A program made the position numbers and the translations under genes. Shown here in pieces: positions 1 to 7,672 of a DNA stretch of 9,247 nucleotides. Below the pieces are notes generated by a model. That model worked only from the letters and a program-made list of their open reading frames with translations. It made no database searches and was not told the DNA's origin. Positions within the stretch are counted from its first letter, which is position 1; each line of letters starts with the position of its first letter. The stretch comes from JAKVCB01 sp963578605 (lineage in GTDB: Bacteria; Planctomycetota; Planctomycetia; Pirellulales; Lacipirellulaceae), in assembly GCA_963578605.1 (NCBI GenBank), contig CAUZEA010000165.1:1-9247 (forward strand). Direction: 5' to 3'.

Positions 1-2
1 CA

Positions 3-359
3 CGTTCGTTTACTTCCCAGGACGTGCTGGGCGTGTTGCAATACCTGTTTGCCATTCGGGGCAGGCCCGAACACATCCGCAGCCAACCAACGCTGCGCGT
101 CGGTGCCCGCGGCTCGGAGTTCGTAGCAAAAGCCGTTCGCCGTTGGCTGGAACAATCCGATGTAAAGACGCTGTTCATCGCCAAAGGCAGCCCTTGGGAA
201 AACGGCTACGTGGAGTCGGCGGGCGGCAGGCTCCGCGACGAGTTATTAGCCCGTGAGCAGTTCGACACACTCCTGGAGGCCAAGGTGCTCATTGAGCGGT
301 GAAGGCGGCACTACAACACGGTGAGGCGTAGCCGGAACGAAGTGAAGTGGCTCGCCTAG
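3..359 (+). pseudogene. IS3-family transposase (OrfB) C-terminal remnant, inactive
   Basis: This is the C-terminal part of the integrase-core (rve, DDE) domain of an IS3-family OrfB transposase, which cuts and joins the ends of the insertion sequence. The frame is already open at the window edge and runs to a TGA at 300-302. Recognisable family blocks are HIRS (near 73-84), SEFVAKAVRRWL, the block GSPWENGYVES carrying the catalytic Glu, and LLEAKVLIER. Three kinds of damage are visible. The segment that should read DNGSEF is replaced by nine unrelated residues before GSEF, about 21 extra bases, which removes the second catalytic Asp. The conserved Trp after LIER has become TGA. After the stop the frame still reads RRHYNTVR, then loses the usual PHSALGYRPP block and ends at TAG 357-359. 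It cannot encode an active enzyme. The N-terminal part may lie to the left of the window. The family call is firm; the IS subgroup is not determined. Confidence 0.85.
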
Positions 360-396
360 CGGTGCTGCAAAGAGTAACTTAACTACTGGTACTGTT

Positions 397-416
397 CGTG
401 GGGGCTGGTCCCCATG
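397..416. other. Short GC-rich hairpin between converging genes
   Basis: Positions 397-403 can pair with 410-416 (seven pairs including one G-T wobble) around a six-base loop. It lies between the dead IS3 remnant and the stop codon of the DUF1501 gene, so it could end transcription of the minus-strand operon. There is no run of T on either side, so it is not a standard intrinsic terminator. The rest of 360-454 shows no gene. Confidence 0.25.
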
Positions 417-454
417 TTGAAGATATTCTTTGTGACCGATGACCCTTGGTAGGA

Positions 455-1858
455 TCACGCCATCAGCCCGCGAACCACTTCGCCTTCCACATCGGTCAAA
501 CGATAGTCGCGTCCCTGAAAGCGATAAATGAGCCGGGTATGGTCCACACCCATCAAGTGCAACAGCGTCGCGTTCAAATCGTGTACGTGGACCGGTTGGT
601 TCACGATATTATAGCAGAAGTCGTCGGTCTCGCCGTAGACGGTGCCCGGCCGGATCCCGCCGCCGGCGAACCACATCGTAAAGCAGCGGCCGTGATGGTC
701 ACGACCGTAGTTGGTCGCCGTAGGCTTGCCCTGGCTGTAAGTTGTCCGACCGAACTCACCGCCCCAGACAACCAGCGTATCGTCTAACATTCCTCTTTGC
801 TTCAGGTCGCGTATCAATGCTGCGGCAGGCTGATCGACGTCCTGGCATTGCAGGCGCAGGTCGCTGGGAAGGTTGTAGTGCTGGTCCCAGCCACGATGGT
901 AAAGCTGTATAAAGCGGACGCCGCGCTCGGCCATCCGCCGTGCCAGCAGACAGTGGCGGGCAAAGGTCCCCGGCTCATCCGACTGCGGACCGTAAGCAGC
1001 GAACGTCGATTTGCTTTCGTCGCGAAGGTCCATCAAATCGGGTACCGAGCTTTGCATGCGGAACGCCATTTCGTACTGTGTTATGCGAGTTTCAATTTCC
1101 GGATCGCGCCGGCGGATCGCCTGTTTCTTGTTGAGCGCAGCGAGTACATCGATCTGATCGCGCCGCGCCTGCTGATCGATCCCCGGCGGATTGGACAGGT
1201 AAAGCACGGGGTCACCGCTGGAACGAAGCGCTACACCCTGGTGCTTCGACGATAGAAAACCGGCGCCCCACAGCCGGGCGTACAGCGGATCGGCTGGGCG
1301 CGCTGCGCTCCCGTCCGACTTCAGCACTACGAACGTGGGGAAATTGTTGTTTTCGCTTCCCAGCCCATAACTGACCCAGGCCCCAAAACTCGGTCTCCCC
1401 GGCTGCTGGTGTCCCGTTTGCAGCAACATCGCCGCTGGATCGTGATTGATCGCCTCGGTATGCAGAGAACGAACGAAACACAGGTCATCGGCAATTTCCG
1501 ACGTCTTGGGTAACAGTTCGCTGATCCACGCGCCACTGTTGCCATTTTGTGAAAACTCGAAGATCGACGACGTAACCGGCTTCGACTTCTGGCCGCTGGT
1601 CATCCCGGTCAATCGCTGGTTGCCGCGGACGGAGGCTGGTAATTCTTGTCCATGCAGCTTTTTCAACTCTGGTTTGTGATCAAACAAGTCGAGCTGAGAC
1701 GGCCCGCCGTGCATGAAGAGATAAATGATCCGTTTCGCTCGCACAGCGTGATGATTTTCCTGCGCCTCTGCGTCATGAAGCAACGAACTCAGCGCAAGAC
1801 TGCCAAGGCCCAGGCCTGACTGGTTCAAAAAGCAGCGTCGATTCACGGTGGGAGTCAT
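455..1858 (-). CDS. DUF1501 family protein, Tat-exported
   Basis: A 467-residue protein of the DUF1501 family (PF07394), which belongs to the alkaline phosphatase/sulfatase-like fold group and is greatly expanded in planctomycetes. Its substrate is unknown. The N-terminus carries a twin-arginine type signal: NRRCFL at residues 6-11, then a hydrophobic stretch to about residue 27, so export in folded form is likely. Family landmarks are HGGPSQLDLFD (50-60), WDQH (324-327), VVWGGEFGRT (363-372), GRDHHGRCF (385-393) and VHVHDLNATLLHLMG (423-437), with the usual C-terminal end about 30 residues later. Length is normal and no lesion is seen. The start is chosen because its ATG overlaps the TGA of the preceding PSCyt gene (ATGA), a sign of translational coupling; I see no clear Shine-Dalgarno sequence. 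Pairing directly behind a DUF1549/DUF1553 gene is the standard planctomycete arrangement and suggests that the two products work together. Confidence 0.95.
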   Translation of the reverse strand: MTPTVNRRCFLNQSGLGLGSLALSSLLHDAEAQENHHAVRAKRIIYLFMHGGPSQLDLFDHKPELKKLHGQELPASVRGNQRLTGMTSGQKSKPVTSSIFEFSQNGNSGAWISELLPKTSEIADDLCFVRSLHTEAINHDPAAMLLQTGHQQPGRPSFGAWVSYGLGSENNNFPTFVVLKSDGSAARPADPLYARLWGAGFLSSKHQGVALRSSGDPVLYLSNPPGIDQQARRDQIDVLAALNKKQAIRRRDPEIETRITQYEMAFRMQSSVPDLMDLRDESKSTFAAYGPQSDEPGTFARHCLLARRMAERGVRFIQLYHRGWDQHYNLPSDLRLQCQDVDQPAAALIRDLKQRGMLDDTLVVWGGEFGRTTYSQGKPTATNYGRDHHGRCFTMWFAGGGIRPGTVYGETDDFCYNIVNQPVHVHDLNATLLHLMGVDHTRLIYRFQGRDYRLTDVEGEVVRGLMA

Positions 1859-4800
1859 CGCAGTGTGATCGCCTCGTCGAGGTTCAGGACTGTCTGTGCA
1901 ATCACGGTCCAGCAGGCAAGTTCAATCCGGTCGAGTTGACGACCGGTGGCAGACTCGCCCACGGCTACCAATTCCTGGGCTGCGCGCGGCGACGCTCGAA
2001 ATGTTTGTCGCAGTCGATTCAGTTGTGCCGCCAGCGTTTGTATTTCATCCCCTTCCGGTGCGCGGGAGAGCACATGCAGAAAGAGCTGCCCGAGTCGCTC
2101 CGAATCGTCGACTTCTACGGCCAGAATCTCCGCCGCCAAAACGCGCGCGGCTTCAATGAACGTAGGATCGTTTAACAGGATGAGCGCTTGCAACGGCGTG
2201 TTCGTCCGAGATCGCTGGACCGTGCACTTTTCGCGGGTCGTTCCGTCGAACGCCAACAAGGCCGGGGGCGGAGATTGACGTTTGATATACGTGTAAACAC
2301 TGCGACGCCACAACCCGACCCCCGTGTCCGGTTCATAGGTATCTTCGGCATTGTAGGACACTTCCTCCCACAACCCTGGCGGCTGATACGGCTTGACGCT
2401 TGGTCCGCCGATTTTCCGGAAGAGCAAACCGGAACTGGCCAACGCCTGGTCGCGAATCATTTCGGCGGACATTCGAAAACTCGGTCCTCTCGCCAGCAAG
2501 CTATTATCCGGATCCCACAACGCGTCGCCCCCGAAACTGGAATCCTGCCGATACGTTCGCGAAGTCACAATTAACCTGAGCAATGACTTGACGTCCCAGC
2601 CGTTATCGCGCAACGTTACGGCCAGCCAGTCGAGCAATTCCGGATGTGTCGGCGGCTCGCCCTGCGTGCCGAAATCGTTCATCGTGCGGACCAGGCCTTC
2701 ACCAAAGCATCGCTGCCAAATCCAGTTGGCCGCGACCCGCGCCGTCAATGGGTTGTCTTTGGATACAAGCCAACGTGCGAAACCGAGGCGATTGCGCGGC
2801 GCGTCTTCCTCCAGCGATGCGATCGCGCCCGGGACGCCTGGTTGAACTTCATCACCGGGCTGATCGTATTGCCCGCGAATGAGAATGCGTGTGGTGCGCG
2901 GTTCGGCCAGTTCTTCCATGACCAGCGCGGTGGGTATCGCTGAGCGAAACCTGGCTTCGGCTTGCTGTGTACGTTGTGCGCGTCGACGCGCATCACGGAT
3001 GTCTGCCCCACCGGACTGCCGGATGAAATCGTCAAGCAGGAACTCGCGTTCGGTCTCGCTTCGCGACTCGGAATCGGTCGCCAGAATCCCGCGCACCCTC
3101 TCACTTCGAAACCAGCTGGCGATCTGCCCGTCAGACAACGACGCTTGAATGATCCGTAATTCATCGAGCGATCCGTAGTATCCCAATCCAGAGTCGCGAC
3201 GTCCAATGCGCAGGACTTCAGCATTGACCATGCTGCCGGTCAACGAATCCCGGTGAATGACAAGCTCGACATGAGCCCCGTCAATCCGCACGCGCAATCC
3301 GTCAGCTGATCGAGAACCGTCGTAACCAATGACCACATGGTGCCACTGTTTCGCGGTGATCAGATCTCGGGTCGCAACTTCGATGGCCTGCACTCCCCAC
3401 TGTTCGACCAGATTGACGACGACGCGGCCTTTTTGCAGCAGCACCTCCAAGCCACGCCGCTCTCCTTGCGGCTCGATCTTTGACAAGAGACAACTCAGGT
3501 TGCCGTCCGGATACGCCCAGAACCCAATACTCCAGGGCGCGTCCGCGTCGAGTTCGCACTGTCCCACTTCCGCGTGCTGTGTCGCATCAAAAACGCCGGC
3601 CTGGCCAAGTAGGCCTGGCTCGAATTTGAGTTCTGTTCCGACCGGCCGGGTTCCCGAGCCCAGATGGCCGTCAAAAGCTTCGTACAGAACGACGTCTTTC
3701 ACCGGCGGTTCGGACAAACTGGCTTTTACATCCGTCTCCCAGGCGGCAATCTGCGCGTCAAGCTGCAGACGTAGATTCTCGAAAGCACTTTGGGCTTCGG
3801 CCGAGGCTGCTGTCAATTCGGCGAGCTGCCTGTCTTGCCCGGGCATTTTTACGGAAATGACTGGAGGCGGATTGTGGGAAGTGATCAAACCCTTTTCCGG
3901 TACATTGTTGAACAGTGCAAACAATTGATAGAACTCGCGCTGTGAGATCGGGTCGAACTTGTGATCGTGACATTGTGAACATCCGGCGGTTAAACCGAGC
4001 CAGGTTGTCATGGTCGTGTCGACGCGGTCCACGACATACTCGGTGCGGTATTCCTCGTCGATGATGCCGGTTTCGTTGTTAGCCATGTGGTTTCGATTGA
4101 ATCCCGTGGCAATTCGCTGTTGGATGGTCGCGAGAGGCAACAGGTCACCGGCCAACTGCTCGATGGTGAACTGGTCGTATCGCATGTTTGCGTTAAAGGC
4201 CTCGATCACCCAGTCCCGCCACAGCCACATTTGCCTGGGTTTGTCTCTAAAGTATCCGTTGGTGTCCGCATAGCGTGCGGCATCGAGCCATCCGACCGCC
4301 ATCCGCTCGCCAAAATGCGGTGACGCCAATAGGCGATCAATCAAAACAGGGTAGGCCGAATGCGGAGCGTGCCGGGACCGACGCTGGAACTGGTCGATGT
4401 CGTCGCGCGAGGGCGGCAAACCGGTGAGCGCAAAGCTGACCCGACGAAGCAACGTCTCGGGCTTTGCCTGCGGAGCAAACTCTCGCCCGTGTTGCCTTAG
4501 TTTCGCGCCCACAAAAGCATCGATCGGGTTCAAAGCTCCGGCGGTCGGTGGCAGCGTCGGTCTAGTCAACGGCTGAAAGGCCCAATGCCGCTCGTATTCA
4601 GCACCTTGGGCGATCCAATGGGTCAAAGTCGCGATTTGCTTTGAGGACAGTGGTTTGTTGAACTCGGCGGGAGGCATCCGGATATCGCCGTCGTCTGCTG
4701 TAATTCGCCGGATCAGCCCGCTGCGTTGCGGAGCGTTGGGCACGACGGCCGTCGACCCGGAATCGGCCGGCTGGCGCGCCTGCTCAAGAATGTCCAACCG

Positions 4801-4953
4801 CAGCCCCGACTGCCGCGCCTGCTCATCCGGACCATGACACTGCCAACAATGTTCCGCCAAAATCGGCCGCACATCGCGGTTAAATGTAACCGGATCGCCC
4901 TCCGTCGCAGGGGCGGCCGCAAAAATCGTCGCGAGAATAATCGCGATTGTCAT
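1855..4953 (-). CDS. PSCyt1-DUF1549-LamG-DUF1553 secreted cytochrome-like protein
   Basis: A 1032-residue multidomain protein of a type characteristic of planctomycetes. Residues 1 to about 17 form a short hydrophobic signal peptide. Residues about 22-120 are a PSCyt1 cytochrome c-like domain: haem motif CWQCH at 36-40 and a likely axial Met at 93 in RMPP. Residues about 143-350 are DUF1549 (PSCyt2), with TGLPPS (177-182), DAARYAD (224-230) and a second CxxCH, CSQCH, at 325-329. Residues about 372-412 look helical. Residues about 420-615 form a LamG/concanavalin-like beta-sandwich (FDG, WSIGFWAYP, WHHVVIGYDG, YGSLDELRI), probably a carbohydrate- or ligand-binding insert. Residues about 715-985 are DUF1553, with NPLTARVAANWIWQRCFG, DFGTQGEPPTHPELLDWLA and QRSRTNTPLQALILLNDP. 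The protein should act outside the cytoplasm and carry one or two c-type haems. Its reaction is not established; a part in breakdown of complex carbon is often suggested from gene context. No frameshift or missing landmark is seen. The start fits the signal peptide, although no good ribosome binding site precedes it. Confidence 0.95.
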   Translation of the reverse strand: MTIAIILATIFAAAPATEGDPVTFNRDVRPILAEHCWQCHGPDEQARQSGLRLDILEQARQPADSGSTAVVPNAPQRSGLIRRITADDGDIRMPPAEFNKPLSSKQIATLTHWIAQGAEYERHWAFQPLTRPTLPPTAGALNPIDAFVGAKLRQHGREFAPQAKPETLLRRVSFALTGLPPSRDDIDQFQRRSRHAPHSAYPVLIDRLLASPHFGERMAVGWLDAARYADTNGYFRDKPRQMWLWRDWVIEAFNANMRYDQFTIEQLAGDLLPLATIQQRIATGFNRNHMANNETGIIDEEYRTEYVVDRVDTTMTTWLGLTAGCSQCHDHKFDPISQREFYQLFALFNNVPEKGLITSHNPPPVISVKMPGQDRQLAELTAASAEAQSAFENLRLQLDAQIAAWETDVKASLSEPPVKDVVLYEAFDGHLGSGTRPVGTELKFEPGLLGQAGVFDATQHAEVGQCELDADAPWSIGFWAYPDGNLSCLLSKIEPQGERRGLEVLLQKGRVVVNLVEQWGVQAIEVATRDLITAKQWHHVVIGYDGSRSADGLRVRIDGAHVELVIHRDSLTGSMVNAEVLRIGRRDSGLGYYGSLDELRIIQASLSDGQIASWFRSERVRGILATDSESRSETEREFLLDDFIRQSGGADIRDARRRAQRTQQAEARFRSAIPTALVMEELAEPRTTRILIRGQYDQPGDEVQPGVPGAIASLEEDAPRNRLGFARWLVSKDNPLTARVAANWIWQRCFGEGLVRTMNDFGTQGEPPTHPELLDWLAVTLRDNGWDVKSLLRLIVTSRTYRQDSSFGGDALWDPDNSLLARGPSFRMSAEMIRDQALASSGLLFRKIGGPSVKPYQPPGLWEEVSYNAEDTYEPDTGVGLWRRSVYTYIKRQSPPPALLAFDGTTREKCTVQRSRTNTPLQALILLNDPTFIEAARVLAAEILAVEVDDSERLGQLFLHVLSRAPEGDEIQTLAAQLNRLRQTFRASPRAAQELVAVGESATGRQLDRIELACWTVIAQTVLNLDEAITLR

Positions 4954-5005
4954 GACACTGTGGGGGAAAAAGTTTGAAACGCACTCCGATAATATTTGTT
5001 CTTCG

Positions 5006-5287
5006 TCAGTAGAATTCGCGGGTGAATTTTGGTTCGGGTAAATCGCCGAGCTGACGATATAAAGCAGTTTCGATGCCCTTGGCCGTGCGAAACCCGTACG
5101 TTTTTCTCATGGCCCGTTTTGTTTCGTTTTCGAAACCCACCACGACACCAGTAGAAATGTCTCCTTTCGCCCAAAACTAATCGAACGGCAGCCCTTCCTG
5201 TACGCGGAGCAACCGCGCAATTTTATCCATCGGCTCAATGTTCGATCCCGATCCGTAATATTGGCCACTCCACCGTATTATCGCATA
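5006..5287 (-). pseudogene. ISL3-type transposase C-terminal remnant with in-frame stop
   Basis: On the minus strand one frame stays aligned with the C-terminal end of ISL3-type transposases through an internal stop. It is open from about 5287 down to a TAG at 5179-5177 and contains NIEPMDKIARLLRVQEG, matching the family pattern RIEPMKKVARTLRKHRE. After the stop it reads FWAKGDISTGVVVGF, then RKTYGFRTAKGIETALY and LGDLPEPKFTREFY, ending at TGA 5008-5006. The family version of these blocks is roughly WFRAKGxISSGVVEGxNNK, RKxYGFRT, ALYHxLGxLPEP and a T-H-x-F end. The codon spacing between the TAG and the final TGA is exactly 57 codons, so the frame is shared. Upstream of 5287 a further in-frame TGA (5290-5288) follows and homology is no longer visible. 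The relic ends 52 bases before the start of the PSCyt gene, on the same strand, so an IS end probably lay in or near that operon's promoter region. Identification is by eye from remembered family motifs. Confidence 0.78.
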
Positions 5288-5906
5288 TCACCTTTTTGTA
5301 GACAAACGACTTGTAACGACCCACATAATTGGGGATAGTTTGTGGTTGCATCCCTGCCAGGGATCCCGGACGGATGGATTATGGCTGGAGCTTGACCCAT
5401 CTACACCCGGATTCCGGATCCGGACGTTTCGATTCGAAGATGGTGCCACGCATAAACCCGCATGCATTTGCTATATTCTATACCCTGGGAATCGCGCATT
5501 CGCCATTCCCGATATCTCCATTCTTCTTGTCACTAACGGCCGGGCGTTTACGGATACCACGAACGGACAATCTGACATCGCCACAACGATGCTTCGGCTG
5601 CTGTTCTCCCAAACGTGCGGGTAAACATGCAGCCTGCGACCAGTTGCTATCGCAATCTGCAAAACGAAGAAATGGGAACCGCTGAAAGAATAGCAATAGT
5701 TCATCAGGCAGTCAATTTTCCGCTAAGTGACGAGCGTGAGGGGTTTCGTTTGATGTGGTGCGGAGGCATTTCTGGATGGGACGCAGTCGACCGAATCGGA
5801 CGCGGACCAATTCACTACGCTCAGCCCGGACTGTAGCGCCGCTGTCACCAACATCTCAGGTTGTTGTCAGCATGCAAAGTTCCAATTACCTAAAAGGAGT
5901 CGATAG
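5288..5906. other. 619-base stretch with no supported gene
   Basis: Several open frames cross this stretch, the longest being 5340-5624 on the plus strand (94 codons). Its product is rich in Ile, Thr and Cys without any domain motif I recognise, it has no convincing ribosome binding site, and overlapping frames of similar length exist on both strands. I see no tRNA fold and no tandem repeats. The perfect short palindrome CCCTGCCAGGG near 5351-5361 is too short to interpret. The stretch must contain the promoter of the DinB/SGNH unit at its right end, but no clear -35/-10 pair stands out. It may be decayed mobile DNA joined to the ISL3 relic on its left. Confidence 0.5.
5893..5899 (+). promoter_or_regulatory. 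Shine-Dalgarno sequence of the DinB-like gene
   Basis: The sequence AAAGGAG ends seven bases before the ATG at 5907, which is good placement. It fixes the start of the DinB-like gene. It stands out because the large genes on the other strand have no such site. Confidence 0.8.
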
Positions 5907-6410
5907 ATGTCAACAATTCAAACCTATTTAGAAACCTTGCAATTCAATCGATCTCAAACTCTGAACCTTCTAAACCAGATCGTCGAAATCGGCAATCCGG
6001 AAAAGGTGCTGGGATGGCGACCGGGAACTGGGCGAGCCCACATTGCTTGGCAATGTATCCATATCGGTGTTACGGAAGAAATATTCGGGGTGGAACGGCT
6101 TGCCGATCGTCGCCACGATGCACGTCATGCCGATCTGTGGGATCGATTCAAAGGCGGCAGCACACCGGACGATGATATTCCATCGATCGATCTGATCCAA
6201 CAGGTTCTAACGGATGGCCGCGAAACAATGCTCGAAACACTCGCTGACTTCGCCGACGAGCAACTGGAGACGTTCACCTGGGTCCACCCTCGTCTGGGCA
6301 AAGAATTAAGCCTGAGGACGACTCTCCAGATCATCAATTGGCATGAAGGCCACCATCAGGGACAAGCCCACATCACGTTGAACCTATACAAATTGGGTAG
6401 AACCGTTTAG
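5907..6410 (+). CDS. DinB/YfiT-like four-helix-bundle protein (DinB superfamily)
   Basis: A 167-residue cytoplasmic protein of the DinB superfamily (PF12867/PF05163 type), four-helix bundles that usually hold a divalent metal through three histidines. Members include thiol-dependent S-transferases and damage-induced proteins; most have no known substrate. The likely metal ligands are His52 in the helix IHIGVTEEIF and His146 and His150 in the C-terminal block HEGHHQGQ (146-153), which is the superfamily's most diagnostic motif. The helical pattern LQFNRSQTLNLLNQIV at 11-26 fits helix one. Length is typical and no lesion is seen. The start is set by a well-spaced Shine-Dalgarno sequence at 5893-5899. 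The stop lies one base before the GTG of the SGNH hydrolase gene, so the two are probably co-transcribed and the second may depend on re-initiation. Nothing shows that the two products act in one pathway. The superfamily call is strong; the substrate is unknown. Confidence 0.9.
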   Translation: MSTIQTYLETLQFNRSQTLNLLNQIVEIGNPEKVLGWRPGTGRAHIAWQCIHIGVTEEIFGVERLADRRHDARHADLWDRFKGGSTPDDDIPSIDLIQQVLTDGRETMLETLADFADEQLETFTWVHPRLGKELSLRTTLQIINWHEGHHQGQAHITLNLYKLGRTV

Positions 6411-6411
6411 C

Positions 6412-7554
6412 GTGCTGGCAGACAATCGTTTTTACCAACACCCGCGTCCGTCACGGTGGAGCGATTTCCACAACCAGAAGCCCACGAAGACCATCTACAC
6501 CGTTCCGGGTGTGGAGATGAATATCTATTTTGACAACATTGTACTGGTGGCGAATACTGCCAATTATTGTTTCGACGTAACCTGTGGGAAGGGTTACCAA
6601 TATGATCGGCGGTGGACGTTTACGCCTGATGCTGACGATTTCGGCGATTACTCGATCATCATAGAGGTCCGCGATGAAACTAATGCGGTTGTGGCCAAAG
6701 ATCGATCGATGATTCACGTGGCACCCAATATCTCGGAGACAGTCAAGCACGTTTCGCTTTTGGCGATCGGAGATAGTCATCTTCAGCGTGACTTTTATCT
6801 TCAGCACGTTCTTGATCTATGTAATGCGGAGAAGAGTCTCGAATTGACTCTCATCGGATCACGGGGAGTGGGCAATAAACCACCTACGACCGAGCTTCGT
6901 CACGAGGGATACAACGGGTGGACGGCACAAGCGTTTGCCACAATGACCGGGCCCAAACCTCGCACGGGTTATTATGTACCGCGGGAAACTGGCAGCCCCT
7001 TCATCTACAAAAGCGAGTACGGTGATCCAAGAGTCGATTTTTCGCGATACTGCGAGGAATTCAATGATGGGAAATCAATTGATTTTGTGATTATTCAAGT
7101 CGGAGGAAACGACATTTGGCGAGGAACGGATGAAAATATTGACCCGCTAATTGACAAGGTAGTCGGTTATTTCGATGTGCTCATCAAGATGATTCACGAG
7201 TTTGATAAGGAAACCAAAGTAGGAGTCATTCTGTTGGATCCGCCCTCACGATCGCAGCATGGTTTTCGGAACTACCGGGGGGATCGCAAGCAAACCCGTT
7301 GGCAATATCGGCGCAACCAGCATCGAATGGTTGAGCGGTTGATTACAAAATATGGTGGTCAAGAGGAGAAAAACGTCTATTTGATCCCTGTCAACGTGAA
7401 TCTGGATTGTGTAAACGGTTTTCCAATGCGTCGTTATCCGACCAACGCTAGAATGCCTGCTAAAGAGAAACGTGTGTACGACGGATCCCACCTTTCACCC
7501 GAGGGTTATCGTCAATATGGAGACACAATTTACGGCTGGATGAGAGGAATGTAG
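6412..7554 (+). CDS. SGNH/GDSL hydrolase with N-terminal beta-sandwich domain, no signal peptide
   Basis: A 380-residue SGNH-fold hydrolase, probably an esterase or acetyl-esterase on a carbohydrate. All four blocks are visible: block I IGDSH at 119-123 with nucleophile Ser122, block II HEGYNGWT at 164-171 with the oxyanion-hole Gly, block III GGNDIW at 231-236 with Asn233, and block V DGSH at 357-360 with Asp357 and His360. Residues about 28-104 form a beta-rich domain (VPGVEMNIYFDNIVL to SMIHV) that precedes the catalytic domain in related planctomycete proteins as I remember them. Those relatives are normally exported, but here the first 27 residues are polar (HPRPSRWSDFHNQKPTK) and no signal peptide is present. 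The GTG start follows the DinB stop by one base and lacks a clear ribosome binding site; the next in-frame start, ATG 6517, would cut into the beta-sandwich. The gene may have lost its 5' end and been joined behind DinB. Base composition is more AT-rich than the large operon. Family call very likely; activity and location uncertain. Confidence 0.9.
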   Translation: MLADNRFYQHPRPSRWSDFHNQKPTKTIYTVPGVEMNIYFDNIVLVANTANYCFDVTCGKGYQYDRRWTFTPDADDFGDYSIIIEVRDETNAVVAKDRSMIHVAPNISETVKHVSLLAIGDSHLQRDFYLQHVLDLCNAEKSLELTLIGSRGVGNKPPTTELRHEGYNGWTAQAFATMTGPKPRTGYYVPRETGSPFIYKSEYGDPRVDFSRYCEEFNDGKSIDFVIIQVGGNDIWRGTDENIDPLIDKVVGYFDVLIKMIHEFDKETKVGVILLDPPSRSQHGFRNYRGDRKQTRWQYRRNQHRMVERLITKYGGQEEKNVYLIPVNVNLDCVNGFPMRRYPTNARMPAKEKRVYDGSHLSPEGYRQYGDTIYGWMRGM

Positions 7555-7672
7555 GGTGGCGGATTTTGGCCATTGCCCACCGCACCAGCCGCCAATTCAC
7601 CGCCCAACGCCAATCCACATCGGATAGTCGACGACAACGAAGTGCTAAAGGGCTTTTGGGCAGCGGGCAGGG

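Noticed and set aside
1327..3559. Several 70-160 codon frames inside the DUF1501 and PSCyt genes, on both strands
   Set aside because: All lie inside two intact genes with clear domain content and have products of low-complexity Arg/Ser/Pro type, typical of shadows in GC-rich DNA.
4950..5174. A 74-codon minus-strand frame just before the PSCyt gene
   Set aside because: It overlaps the ISL3 relic in a different frame; the homologous frame is the one ending at 5006, and this product shows no family motif.
5340..5624. A 94-codon plus-strand frame as a small gene
   Set aside because: No ribosome binding site, no recognised domain, and competing frames of similar length on both strands; I considered a degraded exosortase-related or pilin-like gene but saw no supporting motif.
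455..7554. A new defence or biosynthetic system
   Set aside because: No nuclease, helicase, NTPase, toxin-antitoxin pair, reverse transcriptase or synthase core enzyme is present; the intact genes belong to known families and do not form a recognisable system beyond the DUF1501/PSCyt pair.
7555..7672. Imperfect inverted repeat TGGCGG...CCGCCA after the SGNH stop as a terminator
   Set aside because: Only six pairs with a long loop and no T tract; not distinguishable from chance in GC-rich sequence.
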